Shown here in pieces: positions 7,634 to 16,233 of a DNA stretch of 64,000 nt. This stretch comes from JBLZUR01 sp048565625 (lineage in GTDB: Bacteria; Pseudomonadota; Alphaproteobacteria; Sphingomonadales; Sphingomonadaceae). Position 1 is the first letter of the stretch. Every line of letters starts with the position of its first letter. The DNA is taken from the NCBI RefSeq assembly GCF_048565625.1, contig NZ_JBLZUR010000002.1, forward strand, positions 1,116,001-1,180,000. The letters run 5' to 3'. The position numbers and the translations under genes are program-made. The notes beneath the pieces were generated by a model. It did no database searches. It saw only the letters and a program-made list of their open reading frames with translations, and was not told the origin of the DNA.

Positions 7634-8698
7634 TCAGGCAGTTTCCAGCACGGGATAGTCGACGTAGCCCTCGGTGCCCGCGCCGTAGAATTTGTCGTAT
7701 TTCACCTCGTTGAGCGGAGCGCCCATTCTGAGCCGGGCGACCAGATCGGGGTTCGACAGGCTCATCACGCCGATCGATTCCATGTCGGCCGTGCCTGCAG
7801 CGATATCGCTGCCGACCTGCTCGCGCGTACGGCCTGGCCGGTTGACGATCAGCGTGCCGGAGAACCGGTCCCGGATGTCGGCCAGCAGCTGCTCGTTGCC
7901 GCCATGCAGCAGGTGAATGTAGGCAAGACCGATCCGATCGAATTGCTCGGCGAGGTAGCGATAGACCTCGTCGTTCTCGCTGCCCTCCTTGATGCCGCCC
8001 ATCGGAATGCCTGGCGAGAGACGGATGCCGGTGCGATCGGCGCCGATTGCGTCGGCGATCGCTTGGGCGACCTCCACGGCGAAACGCGCATGGTTCTCGA
8101 CCGAGCCGCCATAGGCATCGATGCGGGTATTCGCGTTCGGCGCCAGAAACTGGTGCACGATATAGCCGTTCGCGCCGTGAATCTCGACCGCGTCGGCACC
8201 GGCTTCGATGGCGCGCCGTGCGGCGTAGGCGAAGTCGGCCACGGTCTGGGCGATCTCGTCGGTCTCCAACGCGCGAGGCTCCGGAATGTCGAGCATGCCG
8301 GTTGCCGTGAACATCTCGACCCCAGGCGCGATGGCGGAGGGCGCGACCGGCTGACGGCCGTGCGGCGTGTTGCTAGGGTGCGACATCCGGCCGACGTGCA
8401 TCAGCTGGATGGCCAGCTTACCGCCTTCCGCGTGCACCGCGTCGGCGACCTGGCGCCAGCCTTTCACATGGGCGTCGGTATAGATGCCCGGCGTGGTCAG
8501 ATAACCCTGGCCGTCGTCCGAAGGTTGCGTGCCTTCGGTGATGAGCAGGCCCATCGAAGCGCGTTGCTGATAATATTGCGCCGCGAGAGCGCCGGGCGTG
8601 CCGTCGACCTGCGCACGGCTGCGTGTCATCGGTGCCATTGCCAACCGGTGGGGCAGGCTCATGCGGCCAACGGTGATGGGGGACCAGATATCCGTCAT
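7634..8698 (-). CDS. Alkene reductase, old yellow enzyme family (NemA-like)
   Basis: This 354-residue FMN flavoprotein is of the old-yellow-enzyme family, which reduces activated C=C bonds and nitro compounds with NAD(P)H. Evidence is the N-terminal RLAMAPMTRSRA strand that contacts FMN, the substrate-binding pair His/Asn in EIHGANGYI, and the QFDRIGLAYIHLL and RPGRTREQ segments. The ATG at 8698 follows AAGGAG at 8710-8715. A longer frame to 8764 adds 22 unsupported residues. It is downstream of, and on the same strand as, a LysR gene and upstream of an isochorismatase-like hydrolase. Confidence 0.9.
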   Translation of the reverse strand: MTDIWSPITVGRMSLPHRLAMAPMTRSRAQVDGTPGALAAQYYQQRASMGLLITEGTQPSDDGQGYLTTPGIYTDAHVKGWRQVADAVHAEGGKLAIQLMHVGRMSHPSNTPHGRQPVAPSAIAPGVEMFTATGMLDIPEPRALETDEIAQTVADFAYAARRAIEAGADAVEIHGANGYIVHQFLAPNANTRIDAYGGSVENHARFAVEVAQAIADAIGADRTGIRLSPGIPMGGIKEGSENDEVYRYLAEQFDRIGLAYIHLLHGGNEQLLADIRDRFSGTLIVNRPGRTREQVGSDIAAGTADMESIGVMSLSNPDLVARLRMGAPLNEVKYDKFYGAGTEGYVDYPVLETA

Positions 8699-8868
8699 GG
8701 CGAAAACTCCTTCATGGCAAGGAAGCACCGGGTTCGGTCGACCATCGACCTGGGCGCGCCTCATGCTGAGGAGATAATCGGTTCGCGAGGCGTGCAGGAG
8801 TGCATCAATGTGAACACAACGTCTCGCAGGCGGAACAGTGCTACATCGAAGAGGCGTGACTAGGCCTC

Positions 8869-9783
8869 CTAGCCATCCTGCAAGTTCGGCGCGACTTTAC
8901 GGACAAGCTCTGCGACCAGAGTCACGGCGGGGTCCATGTCAGTGCGGCTGTGCCGCACAAGGTGGAGCGATATCGGATCTAGAGGTATCGGCGCGGGCTT
9001 GGACACCAGGCCCGCTGCCGCGGCGCTGCTCATGACAATTTGTGGGAAAGCAGCGATCAGGTCCGTGTCGCGCAGCAGTTCGAGTGCGTGCAGGAAGCTG
9101 GGCGCGACGGCGGCAACCCGCCGCTGTCGGCCGATGCGATCAAGAGCGGCATCTACCGATCCCCGCCTATCCCCTCGTCCGGAAACGACGAGATGAGGAA
9201 ATGCCAGCCATAGATCGGTATCGAGCACCTCCGCGTCGGCAGCCGGATGCTTGCGGCGCATCACGATCGAATAAGCGTAGCTTCCCAGCGGCTCGCTGCG
9301 CAGTGATGCGCCCGAAGCGGATGTGACGCTGACGACGATATCGACCTCACCGCGTTCCAGGCGATCGACTTCGTCCCCCACGTGCCAGGGATGGAAGACC
9401 AAGTCTATTCCGGGTGCCCGCTGGGCCAGTTCTTTGGTGAGAACGCCACCGAGCGGCGCAGCCAGAATGTCCGCGGCGACAATCCGGACGGCGCCGCGAA
9501 GTCCTGCCAGGCTAATCGGGCCAAGTGAAACAACCCCGGCCAACTCAGCGAGAGCAACTCGGAGAGGTTCGCGAATCGCCTCTGCACGCGGTGTGCGGCG
9601 GAACCCCTTGGAAGACGCACGCACCAGAAGCGGATCGTCAAATAGGGCGCGTGCGCGCGCCAGCGCGTTCGAGGCCGCAGGCTGCGTAAGGCCGAGGCGC
9701 TCCGCCGCACGGCCCACATGCGCCTCGTCCAGCAACGCATCCACGATGACGAGCAGGTTGAGATCGACGGATCGTAAATTCAT
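8869..9783 (-). CDS. LysR family transcriptional regulator
   Basis: This 304-residue LysR-type regulator of the NodD/LeuO-like subgroup starts MNLRSVDLNLLVIVDALL. The helix-turn-helix is AERLGLTQPAASNALARAR and the effector domain follows. It is divergent from the quinone-reductase-like gene at 9866 across 82 bases containing ATGAT...ATCAT half-sites, the usual arrangement for LysR control of the divergent gene. It also lies upstream of the old-yellow-enzyme gene on the same strand. Confidence 0.87.
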   Translation of the reverse strand: MNLRSVDLNLLVIVDALLDEAHVGRAAERLGLTQPAASNALARARALFDDPLLVRASSKGFRRTPRAEAIREPLRVALAELAGVVSLGPISLAGLRGAVRIVAADILAAPLGGVLTKELAQRAPGIDLVFHPWHVGDEVDRLERGEVDIVVSVTSASGASLRSEPLGSYAYSIVMRRKHPAADAEVLDTDLWLAFPHLVVSGRGDRRGSVDAALDRIGRQRRVAAVAPSFLHALELLRDTDLIAAFPQIVMSSAAAAGLVSKPAPIPLDPISLHLVRHSRTDMDPAVTLVAELVRKVAPNLQDG

Positions 9784-9865
9784 CGCGTGAATGATCTGGC
9801 ATAAGAAACATCATTTTGAAAGATGGCGGCGAGGCGATCAGGTTTGGCAATGCAAGGAGACTTAC

Positions 9866-10426
9866 ATGACGACCGCACTGCTGCTCGCGCATCCTAATCT
9901 TGCGGCCTCCCGTGCCAATCGCGCGCTGCTCTCCGGCCTGGATGACCTGCCCGGACTTGAGATCGTCGATCTCTACGCCGCATATCCCGATGAAAAGATC
10001 GACCTCTCGGCTGAGCGCGACCGCCTGCTGCGGGCCGATCGTCTGGTTCTTCAATTTCCTATGTTCTGGTACTCTACACCGCCCCTGCTCAAGCGCTGGC
10101 AAGATGTGGTTCTAACTCCCTTGATTTACCTCGAACCAAACACCGCTTCACTGCTGAAAGGCCTCCCGGTCATGGCGGCCACCACGACGGGCGGACCTGC
10201 TGCGAGCTATCGTCAGACCGGCATGTCCATCGAGGAGCTATTTGCGCCCCTTAAGGCGACAGCGCGGAAGGCGCGCTGGGAATGGCAGACACCGTTCGCG
10301 CTGCACGACGTGCGCGCCCTCGATGACGAGGCAATGAGCGCGGCAAGCCAAAACTTCCGTTCGGCTGTTCTTTCCATGCCTACCAGGTCAGTAGTTGCAC
10401 GGCGGTTAGCCCCGTCCGCGACATGA
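9866..10426 (+). CDS. Flavodoxin-fold NAD(P)H:quinone oxidoreductase-like protein
   Basis: This 186-residue protein of the flavodoxin_2 (KefF/MdaB/NQO-like) family shows the first strand LLLAHPN, the loop QFPMFWYSTPPLLKRWQDVV that shapes the FMN/quinone site, and the TTTGG loop. It likely reduces quinones with NAD(P)H in the cytosol. The ATG at 9866 follows GCAAGGAG. An upstream ATG at 9791 overlaps the LysR promoter and is not supported. The last 18 residues (after RSAVLSM) do not look like the usual family end, so the tail may have been altered by a rearrangement. Confidence 0.8.
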   Translation: MTTALLLAHPNLAASRANRALLSGLDDLPGLEIVDLYAAYPDEKIDLSAERDRLLRADRLVLQFPMFWYSTPPLLKRWQDVVLTPLIYLEPNTASLLKGLPVMAATTTGGPAASYRQTGMSIEELFAPLKATARKARWEWQTPFALHDVRALDDEAMSAASQNFRSAVLSMPTRSVVARRLAPSAT

Positions 10427-10993
10427 TAGTCATGTTAAGGAACTATTTGTTCACCAACTTCATCGGGGCAAAGTCGTGGGGCAGCACGCCATGGCAGCGC
10501 TACTGTCGGAGCGATCGAGGTCCGAGATATTCGGTGACGCCTCAAGGCTGGTCGACGAAAATGGTCGTTACGGTCGAAAACGGACCGTCTCAGCAGAAGC
10601 GAAGCCCTCTTAATTCACAAGCCACGAAGGGGGTGCGCTCTTGGAACGCCGATAGAAGGTAGCAACGAAGTCGCCACTCTAAACAGCACGACCAACGTCC
10701 GCGGCTGGCGGCGTTGTCAATGAAGCCATCTCAATGAGAGAGATGGCGCCCCGCGCAGGATAAACATAACGAATATATTTCGCCGTTCGTACTACTCTAG
10801 AGGCGTCCGCAATCGCCTGGTCCTGCCGCCTGCCGTTCTCCGCGGCCGCAAATGCTACGCTCGGGCGATTTTCGCTTCTCGCCACAGTGAGAAGCTGTCG
10901 CTATCGAAGGCTCGTGGCATTGGGCTGGCGCCTCCGCTTATCGTGAGGTTATCCGCGGGAACCTGTGCGGGCGTAATCCGTAAGGCTTGCGCT
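10427..10993. other. 567-base region without a convincing gene
   Basis: There is no complete gene here. From 10410 to 10613 the plus strand is open and reads like protein (for instance ATG 10491 opens 40 codons beginning MAALLSERSRSEIFGD, ending TAA at 10613), which may be the relic of a deleted gene. The 58-bp element at 10744-10801 is described separately. The rest shows nothing I can name. Confidence 0.5.
10744..10801. repeat. 58-bp direct repeat, copy 1 (left of copper cluster)
   Basis: This 58-base block matches 20941-20998 in the same orientation with 6 mismatches. The core GGATAAACATAACGAA is identical in both. It contains the small dyad CGAA-N5-TTCG. The two copies bracket the copper-resistance genes. 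Its function is unknown. Confidence 0.75.
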
Positions 10994-11551
10994 TCAACGA
11001 ACAGCAGCCCGAATCTCGGGCAGCATATCCTGCGTAACCTCGGCCGACCGCGCCGGCAGTGGCTGGGTGCCGCGTTCGCCGTTCCGATCGATGTCTTCGA
11101 TGAGGAGCTTCATCTCGGCGATCTCGCGGACCTGGCTGGCGATGATCTGGTCGGCCAGCACGCGAACCCGGGGATCGCTGATGCTGGCCTTGCGCGCGTT
11201 GTTGATCGCGATCGAATGGTGCGGGATCATCGACTTCATGAAGGTGACGTCGGAGATAAGCGCCTGACTGCGATTGACCAGAAGCGAGGCCACGCCGAGG
11301 ACCAGCGCAAACGCCAAGATCCCGAGCTTGATCGCCATGCCCTTGTACATCGACCACATGAAGCCGAGCATCACCATTGTCATCACCGCGCCCATCACCA
11401 GCGAGGCGACCAGCCGGTTGATGCTGAACATCAGATGCTCGGACGAATAGACGAGCTGGTACATCAGGAAGAACATGATCAACGTGGAGGTTGCGATCAT
11501 CGCCGCAAAGCGACCCCACGACATACTCTTCATTTCGTGATCCTGTTCCAT
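10994..11551 (-). CDS. DUF305 domain membrane protein
   Basis: This 185-residue protein has three predicted N-terminal membrane segments (about residues 10-30, 40-60 and 65-85). They precede a DUF305 domain (ferritin-like helical bundle) with the hallmark FMKSMIPHHSIAI near its start. DUF305 proteins often lie in copper and heavy-metal resistance clusters, and a metal-binding role is suspected but not shown. The ATG at 11551 follows GGAAGG. A longer frame to 11701 runs back into the DUF411 gene. It is the last gene of the copA-copB-DUF411-DUF305 series on the minus strand. Confidence 0.85.
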   Translation of the reverse strand: MEQDHEMKSMSWGRFAAMIATSTLIMFFLMYQLVYSSEHLMFSINRLVASLVMGAVMTMVMLGFMWSMYKGMAIKLGILAFALVLGVASLLVNRSQALISDVTFMKSMIPHHSIAINNARKASISDPRVRVLADQIIASQVREIAEMKLLIEDIDRNGERGTQPLPARSAEVTQDMLPEIRAAVR

Positions 11552-11570
11552 CGATTGAACCTTCCTATCT

Positions 11571-12014
11571 TTAGTGACGCGCGAACACTCGCTGGCCGTT
11601 CTCTCCGAAGGCGATGACGACGTAAGGCTGTCGCTTGGCGCCGGCGACTTCCATCCCGGGGGAGCCGATCGGCATGCCGGCCACGGCGAGGCCCTTGACA
11701 CCCGCCGGGCGCGCGGCGAGCGCGCGCTTCATATCGGCGATCGGGACGTGCCCTTCGAACGCCATGCCATCGACGATCGCGGTGTGGCAGGACGACTGCG
11801 CGGCTGGGACACCGAGCCGGGCCTTAAGCGCCGCGCGGTTGGGATCGTCAATCATTCTGACTTGACGATCGAACCCGGCCTTCACTTGGCGTGCCCACTG
11901 CTCGCAGCAGCCGCAGCCCGGATCGCGATGAACGACGATGGGTCCCGCTGCCATCGTGACCGCCGGTGTGCCCAGCGCCAGTGCAAGAGCGAGAGTACGG
12001 AACATCTTCATCAT
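11571..12014 (-). CDS. DUF411 domain periplasmic protein
   Basis: This 147-residue secreted protein has an N-terminal signal peptide (RTLALALALGTPAVTMA). It is followed by the DUF411 domain with the motif DPGCGCCEQW, which carries three clustered cysteines, plus a further Cys in SSCHTA. DUF411 proteins (CopG-like) accompany copper-resistance operons and are thought to bind copper in the periplasm. GAAAGGAG stands before the ATG. It lies 56 bases after copB and 19 bases before the DUF305 gene, so it belongs to the same transcript. Confidence 0.88.
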   Translation of the reverse strand: MMKMFRTLALALALGTPAVTMAAGPIVVHRDPGCGCCEQWARQVKAGFDRQVRMIDDPNRAALKARLGVPAAQSSCHTAIVDGMAFEGHVPIADMKRALAARPAGVKGLAVAGMPIGSPGMEVAGAKRQPYVVIAFGENGQRVFARH

Positions 12015-12070
12015 TTATCTCCTTTCGACCTGGCGTGCCGTTCGCGCGCGGCTCGATCGTCCTGTCTAGT

Positions 12071-13135
12071 TCAGAACCAGGTCCTGATCCCAAACACGAT
12101 GCTGGTGGATGACGGATTCTCACCCGCCGTGCGCGCGAAGTCGGCGGTGTCGCCGATCTTCCTGTCCCACGACACGCCGATATAGGGCGCGAACTGGCGT
12201 GTGATCTCGTAGCGCAGGCGCAGGCCAAGCTCGATGTCCGACAGGCCGGAGCCGATGCCGGTTTCCGGCACATCCTGCGCGGCAAGATTAAACTCGGCGC
12301 GCGGCTGCAGGATCAACCGCTGGGTGATCCGCTGGTCGTAATAGCCTTCGAGCCGGCCGAGCACGTCGCCTTTGTCGGAGAGGAACAGCGCGCCCTCGAC
12401 CTCGAACCAATAGGGCGCAAGCCCCTCGAAGCCGATCGTGGCGTAGGTGCGTGAGGGATTGGGTTTGAAGTCGTAGCGGATGCCGGCCTGGAGGTTGAAG
12501 TAGGGGCCGATCGCGCGCGAATAGAGCGCCTGAATTTCGGCATCCTCGACCCCTTCGCCGAACGCGCCCGAGCCTTCGATCTTCACCACGAGCCGGTTGA
12601 CGTCGCCGCCGAACCAACCCTCGCCGTCCCAGCGGAAGCCGTCGGCACCCTCGCGCGCCTGATATTCCGCGAGGTTGAACATCACCTGATAGAAAGGCTG
12701 GCCGCCCTGCTCGAACATCATCTGGCGGCGGGCATCCGCCATCTCTTCGGGTGGAAACTGGCGATCGGCATAATGATCCTCCGGCGGCTGCGGCGCCGGG
12801 GCATTGCCGGCCGGAAGCGCGGTGCCGGTCATCTCCATCGCGGGCGCCGCCTGGGCCGCGTCCGGCATGGCATGGCCCGCGTGCGGATCGGTTGCGGGCT
12901 TGGGCGTGCAATTGCCCATCGCTGCGTGCTCGGGCGAGCAATCGGGAGCGGCGGGGGCGGGGGCGGCATCTTGTGCCGCCGAAGGCGAAGGCGGCTGCTG
13001 AGCAGGTCTGGGCGCCGGCTCCGCTTGCGCCGGCATCGTCATGCCGGGCATGTTGGAATGGTCCATCGTCTGCGCCGCGGCGGGCGCGGCCAGGAGGACG
13101 ACGGGAGCGGCGCCGAGCCGAAGCAGCGTCTTCAT
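12071..13135 (-). CDS. copB: Copper resistance protein B (outer-membrane)
   Basis: This 354-residue CopB-family protein has a signal peptide ending near AAPAAAQ. A Met/His-rich low-complexity region follows (MDHSNMPGMTMPAQ onward, to about residue 125), then a beta-barrel domain that ends in phenylalanine, as outer-membrane barrels do. CopB is thought to bind copper and to help sequester or export it at the outer membrane. The ATG at 13135 overlaps the copA stop by 4 bases (ATGA), showing coupling with copA. The longer open frame to 13456 is antisense to nothing useful and overlaps copA, so it is rejected. Confidence 0.92.
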   Translation of the reverse strand: MKTLLRLGAAPVVLLAAPAAAQTMDHSNMPGMTMPAQAEPAPRPAQQPPSPSAAQDAAPAPAAPDCSPEHAAMGNCTPKPATDPHAGHAMPDAAQAAPAMEMTGTALPAGNAPAPQPPEDHYADRQFPPEEMADARRQMMFEQGGQPFYQVMFNLAEYQAREGADGFRWDGEGWFGGDVNRLVVKIEGSGAFGEGVEDAEIQALYSRAIGPYFNLQAGIRYDFKPNPSRTYATIGFEGLAPYWFEVEGALFLSDKGDVLGRLEGYYDQRITQRLILQPRAEFNLAAQDVPETGIGSGLSDIELGLRLRYEITRQFAPYIGVSWDRKIGDTADFARTAGENPSSTSIVFGIRTWF

Positions 13136-15105
13136 GCCGCGTCTCCCCGCGGCCGCACGCTCACGACGCGCATCATGCCCGCGTGCATGTGATAGAGGAG
13201 GTGGCAGTGGAACGCCCAGTCGCCGACCGCGTCGGCGGTGAAGTCCCAGGTCACCTTGCCGCCCGGCTGGACGATGACGGTGTGCTTTCTTGGCGCGCGG
13301 TCGCCGTGCCCCGTCACCAGCTCGAAGAAGTGGCCGTGGATGTGGATCGGGTGCCCCATCATGCTGTCGTTGATGAGGTTCACGCGCACGCGCTCGCCTT
13401 CGATGAACGGGATCGGCTCGTGGACGTCCGACATCTTCTCGCCGTCGAACGACCACATGAAACGCTCCATGTTGCCGGTGAGGTGGATGTCGATACTGCG
13501 CGACGGTGCGCGGACGTCGGGGTTGCGGTCGAGCGCCATCAGGTCGCGGTAGACGAGCACCTTGTGCCCGACATTCTCCAGCCCCTGGCCGGGCTCGCCG
13601 GTCCGGTCCATCGGCATCGGCGAGATCGTCTGGACGCCTGGGCCTTTCTTGACCTGCGGCGCATTGGAAAAATCGCGCATGCTCATCGAGCCCATGTCCA
13701 TCGAACCGTGGTCCATGCCCGCCATCGCGCCGGACTGTCCGCCCATCGCCGAATGATCCATCCCGGCCATCCCGCCCGATTGGCCGGCCATGGCGCCGTG
13801 ATCCATGCCGGCCATGCCGGAATGGTCCATCGGCATCGTGCTGTGATCCATATTGCCCACCGCCGCCGCGCCGCCGGCCATCGCGCCGGTCGCGAGCGCG
13901 GCCGATGGGTTCTGCTCGGCGGTGGGATCGACGCCGCGCATCCCGCCCGACATGTCCATCCCGCCCATGCCGCCATGATCCATCGACATGTCGCCCATGC
14001 CCATGTCCTTCATGGTCGCGAGCGGACGCTCGCGCAGCGGCGGCACCGCGGCGCTCATGCCGGCGCGCGGCGCCAGCGTGGCGCGCGCCATGCCCGAGCG
14101 GTCGATCGCCTCGCCGACTAGCGTGAAGGCCCGGTCCTCGCTCGGCGTGACGATCGCGTCGTAGGTTTCGGCGACGCCGATCTGGAACTCTTGGACCTCG
14201 ACCGGCATGACGTTCTGCCCGTCAGCCTGGACGATGCTCATCGGCAATCCTGGTATGCGGACGTTGAAGGTGGTCATCGCCGATGCGTTGATGAACCTCA
14301 GGCGCACGCGCTCGCCCGGCGTGAACAGCGCGGTCCAGTTGTCCATCGGGCCGTGGCCGTTGACCAGGTAGGTGTAGATCGAGCCGGTTGCGTCCGAAAT
14401 GTCGGTCGGGTCCATCCGCATGCCGCCCCACATCAGGCGTTGCGATGCTGTCTGGTCCCGTCCCGCCAGCAGGCCGGCCAGGGTCTGCTTCTGGAAATTG
14501 AACCCGCCGGGATTGAGCTTCATGTTCCGGAAGATCGCCTCGGGCGACATCCGGCTGTGGTCCGAAAGCACGATGACGTGCTCGCGGTCATACTGGGCCG
14601 GATCCTCGCCGACGGGGTCGATGACGATCGGGCCATAATGGCCGAGTTGTTCCTGCAGCCCCGAATGGCTGTGATACCAATAGGTGCCGTTCTGCTTGAT
14701 CGGGAATTCGTAGAGATAATTCGATCGCGGCTTGATACCGGGAAACGAGACGCCCGGCACGCCGTCGTGCTGCGGCGGAACGAGGAGGCCGTGCCAGTGG
14801 ATCGAGCTGTCCTCGTCTAGGTCGTTCACGACATTGAGCCGCACCATCTGGCCTTCGCGCAGCCGAATGAGCGGTGCCGGCACGGTGCCGTTGATACCGA
14901 TCGCGGGCGAGGATCGCCCGTCGATCATCATCGTCTGGCGCGCGATGGTGAGCGTGATGTCCTCGCCTGAAACGGTCGGGAGCGGCCTTACGAGGCCTTG
15001 CGAGACGGGCTGCGCCCAGGCGGGAAACCATGCGGCAAGCGCGGCCGTGCCGCCCAGCGCGGCGGTTCCGCGAAGCAGTGTCCGGCGATCAATCGAAGCG
15101 GTCAT
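13132..15105 (-). CDS. copA: CopA family multicopper oxidase
   Basis: This 657-residue periplasmic multicopper oxidase oxidises Cu(I). The N-terminus carries a Tat signal (RRTLLRG). Copper ligands are HWHG at 103-106, HSHS at 145-148, HPIHIHGHFF at 585-594 and HCHLLYHMHAGM at 633-644. A Met/His-rich insert at about 365-476 includes near-perfect 15-residue repeats (MAGMDHGAMAGQSGG type) likely to bind extra copper. The promoter at 15195-15225 has a MerR-type dyad identical in plan to that of the Cu ATPase gene. The gene is translationally coupled to copB. Confidence 0.95.
   Translation of the reverse strand: MTASIDRRTLLRGTAALGGTAALAAWFPAWAQPVSQGLVRPLPTVSGEDITLTIARQTMMIDGRSSPAIGINGTVPAPLIRLREGQMVRLNVVNDLDEDSSIHWHGLLVPPQHDGVPGVSFPGIKPRSNYLYEFPIKQNGTYWYHSHSGLQEQLGHYGPIVIDPVGEDPAQYDREHVIVLSDHSRMSPEAIFRNMKLNPGGFNFQKQTLAGLLAGRDQTASQRLMWGGMRMDPTDISDATGSIYTYLVNGHGPMDNWTALFTPGERVRLRFINASAMTTFNVRIPGLPMSIVQADGQNVMPVEVQEFQIGVAETYDAIVTPSEDRAFTLVGEAIDRSGMARATLAPRAGMSAAVPPLRERPLATMKDMGMGDMSMDHGGMGGMDMSGGMRGVDPTAEQNPSAALATGAMAGGAAAVGNMDHSTMPMDHSGMAGMDHGAMAGQSGGMAGMDHSAMGGQSGAMAGMDHGSMDMGSMSMRDFSNAPQVKKGPGVQTISPMPMDRTGEPGQGLENVGHKVLVYRDLMALDRNPDVRAPSRSIDIHLTGNMERFMWSFDGEKMSDVHEPIPFIEGERVRVNLINDSMMGHPIHIHGHFFELVTGHGDRAPRKHTVIVQPGGKVTWDFTADAVGDWAFHCHLLYHMHAGMMRVVSVRPRGDAA
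13696..13815 (-). repeat. Tandem Met/His-rich repeats inside copA
   Basis: Residues 431-470 of CopA hold a 15-residue unit (MAGMDHGAMAGQSGG, MAGMDHSAMGGQSGA, then MAGMDHGSMD). The DNA is repetitive with a 45-base period and can vary in copy number by slippage. Confidence 0.75.
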
Positions 15106-15194
15106 TCATCGTCCTGAAATCTTGGCGAGGCTTACCGAACCATACGCGCGCGGCGATCATGCCCCTCATGGCGGAGTCGAAAAAAGCTGAAGGC

Positions 15195-15225
15195 AAGATG
15201 GGGTCTGACACCATGTCAGGGTCAA
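15195..15225 (-). promoter_or_regulatory. CueR/MerR-type promoter and operator of copA
   Basis: On the minus strand -35 TTGACC (15225-15220) and -10 CATCTT (15200-15195) are separated by 19 bases. That overlong spacer is typical of MerR-activated promoters. The spacer contains the dyad CTGACA-N3-TGTCAG (15205-15219). The -35 begins 4 bases after the sigma-factor stop codon. The same layout occurs at 17932-17962. Confidence 0.8.
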
Positions 15226-15229
15226 GCGT

Positions 15230-15799
15230 CTATCGTTGCCGGTCGATCTCGGCCGCGAGTCGCAGCCGGGCGCGATAGAGGCGCGTCTCGACCGCCTTCT
15301 CGCTGATTCCCAGCGCCTCGGCGGTTTCCGCCTGGCTCATGCCCTCGATCGCGCGCAGCACCAGCGTCTCGCGCAGATTGGCCGGAAGCGTGGCGATCGC
15401 CGCGCCCACCTGCCGCAGTTCTTCGCGGTCGGCCGCGAGCGTGTCGACCGCGGGCTGGTCGTCGGCGATGTCCGATGCGTGCTCGATGGGCAGCACCGCC
15501 CAAATCAATCGCCGCACCGCTCGGCGTCGCCGCCAGTCGCGCGCCTTGTTGATCGCGATGCGCGCGAGCCAGGCACGCATCGGCCGCCCCATGTCGAACC
15601 GGCGCAGCGATCCGTGCGCCGCGACGAACACGTCCTGGAGGACGTCGAGCGCTTCGTCGTCATCGCCGATGATCCGGGCGATCAGGCGGTGGAGCGGCTG
15701 CTTGTGCCGGCTGACGATCTCGGCGAAGGCCGCCTCCGGGCCGCCCAGCGCCAGCGCGACGAGCTCGCCGTCCGTGCGGTCGGCCAGACCGTCGTTCAC
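15230..15799 (-). CDS. ECF RNA polymerase sigma factor (CnrH-like)
   Basis: This 189-residue sigma-70 family factor has region 2 (RPMRAWLARIAINKARDWRR type) and region 4 with its helix-turn-helix (MSQAETAEALGISEKAVETRL). The GTG start at 15799 overlaps the stop of the periplasmic-sensor gene (GTGA). Gene order (anti-sigma-like, periplasmic sensor, sigma) matches cnrYXH of Cupriavidus, in which metal sensing by CnrX releases the sigma factor. It is inferred to respond to copper or another heavy metal in the periplasm. Its target promoters were not identified. Confidence 0.85.
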   Translation of the reverse strand: MNDGLADRTDGELVALALGGPEAAFAEIVSRHKQPLHRLIARIIGDDDEALDVLQDVFVAAHGSLRRFDMGRPMRAWLARIAINKARDWRRRRAVRRLIWAVLPIEHASDIADDQPAVDTLAADREELRQVGAAIATLPANLRETLVLRAIEGMSQAETAEALGISEKAVETRLYRARLRLAAEIDRQR

Positions 15800-16233
15800 C
15801 GGGGTTCTTCGGTCAGCGCCCTGGTCACGGCGGCATCGAACTTTGCCGCCTGCTCCGGTTTCAACAGCGCGCGCATCGCGAAGATGTGCGCCAGCGTCTC
15901 CTTCTGGAGCTGGCCCATCGTCCGGTGCGAGGCGTCGACCGCGGCGGCGACGCGAGGGCCATTGCCGTGCTCGGCGGCGATGGCATCGGCAAGACGGGCA
16001 TTCTCGGCGCGCATCTCGAGCTCAAGCGCACGGCGCCGAACCGCGAAGCTCGCTTCCAGCGCTTCAAGCCGTCGCTCCTGCTCCGGATCGAGCGAAAGCT
16101 GCTCGTGCAGCACCGCGTGGAGCTCGGCCGCCGGCTGCGGCGGAGCGGGAACGAAATACCGCCCGACCAGCACCCCGATGACCGCAGCAGCGAACGCGAT
16201 CAACCCGATGAGGATAAGCTGACGCGCTCTCAT
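15796..16233 (-). CDS. Periplasmic heavy-metal sensor (CnrX/Spy-like)
   Basis: This 145-residue protein has one N-terminal membrane anchor (LILIGLIAFAAAVIGVLVG) and a periplasmic helical domain with LDPEQERRLEALEASF and HRTMGQLQKETLAHIFAMRALL. It matches the CnrX/ZraP/Spy-like "heavy-metal resistance" family. It is inferred to hold the anti-sigma protein and release the ECF factor when metal binds. The ATG at 16233 overlaps the preceding stop by 4 bases. The longer frame to 16425 is a shadow of the upstream gene. Confidence 0.8.
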   Translation of the reverse strand: MRARQLILIGLIAFAAAVIGVLVGRYFVPAPPQPAAELHAVLHEQLSLDPEQERRLEALEASFAVRRRALELEMRAENARLADAIAAEHGNGPRVAAAVDASHRTMGQLQKETLAHIFAMRALLKPEQAAKFDAAVTRALTEEPR

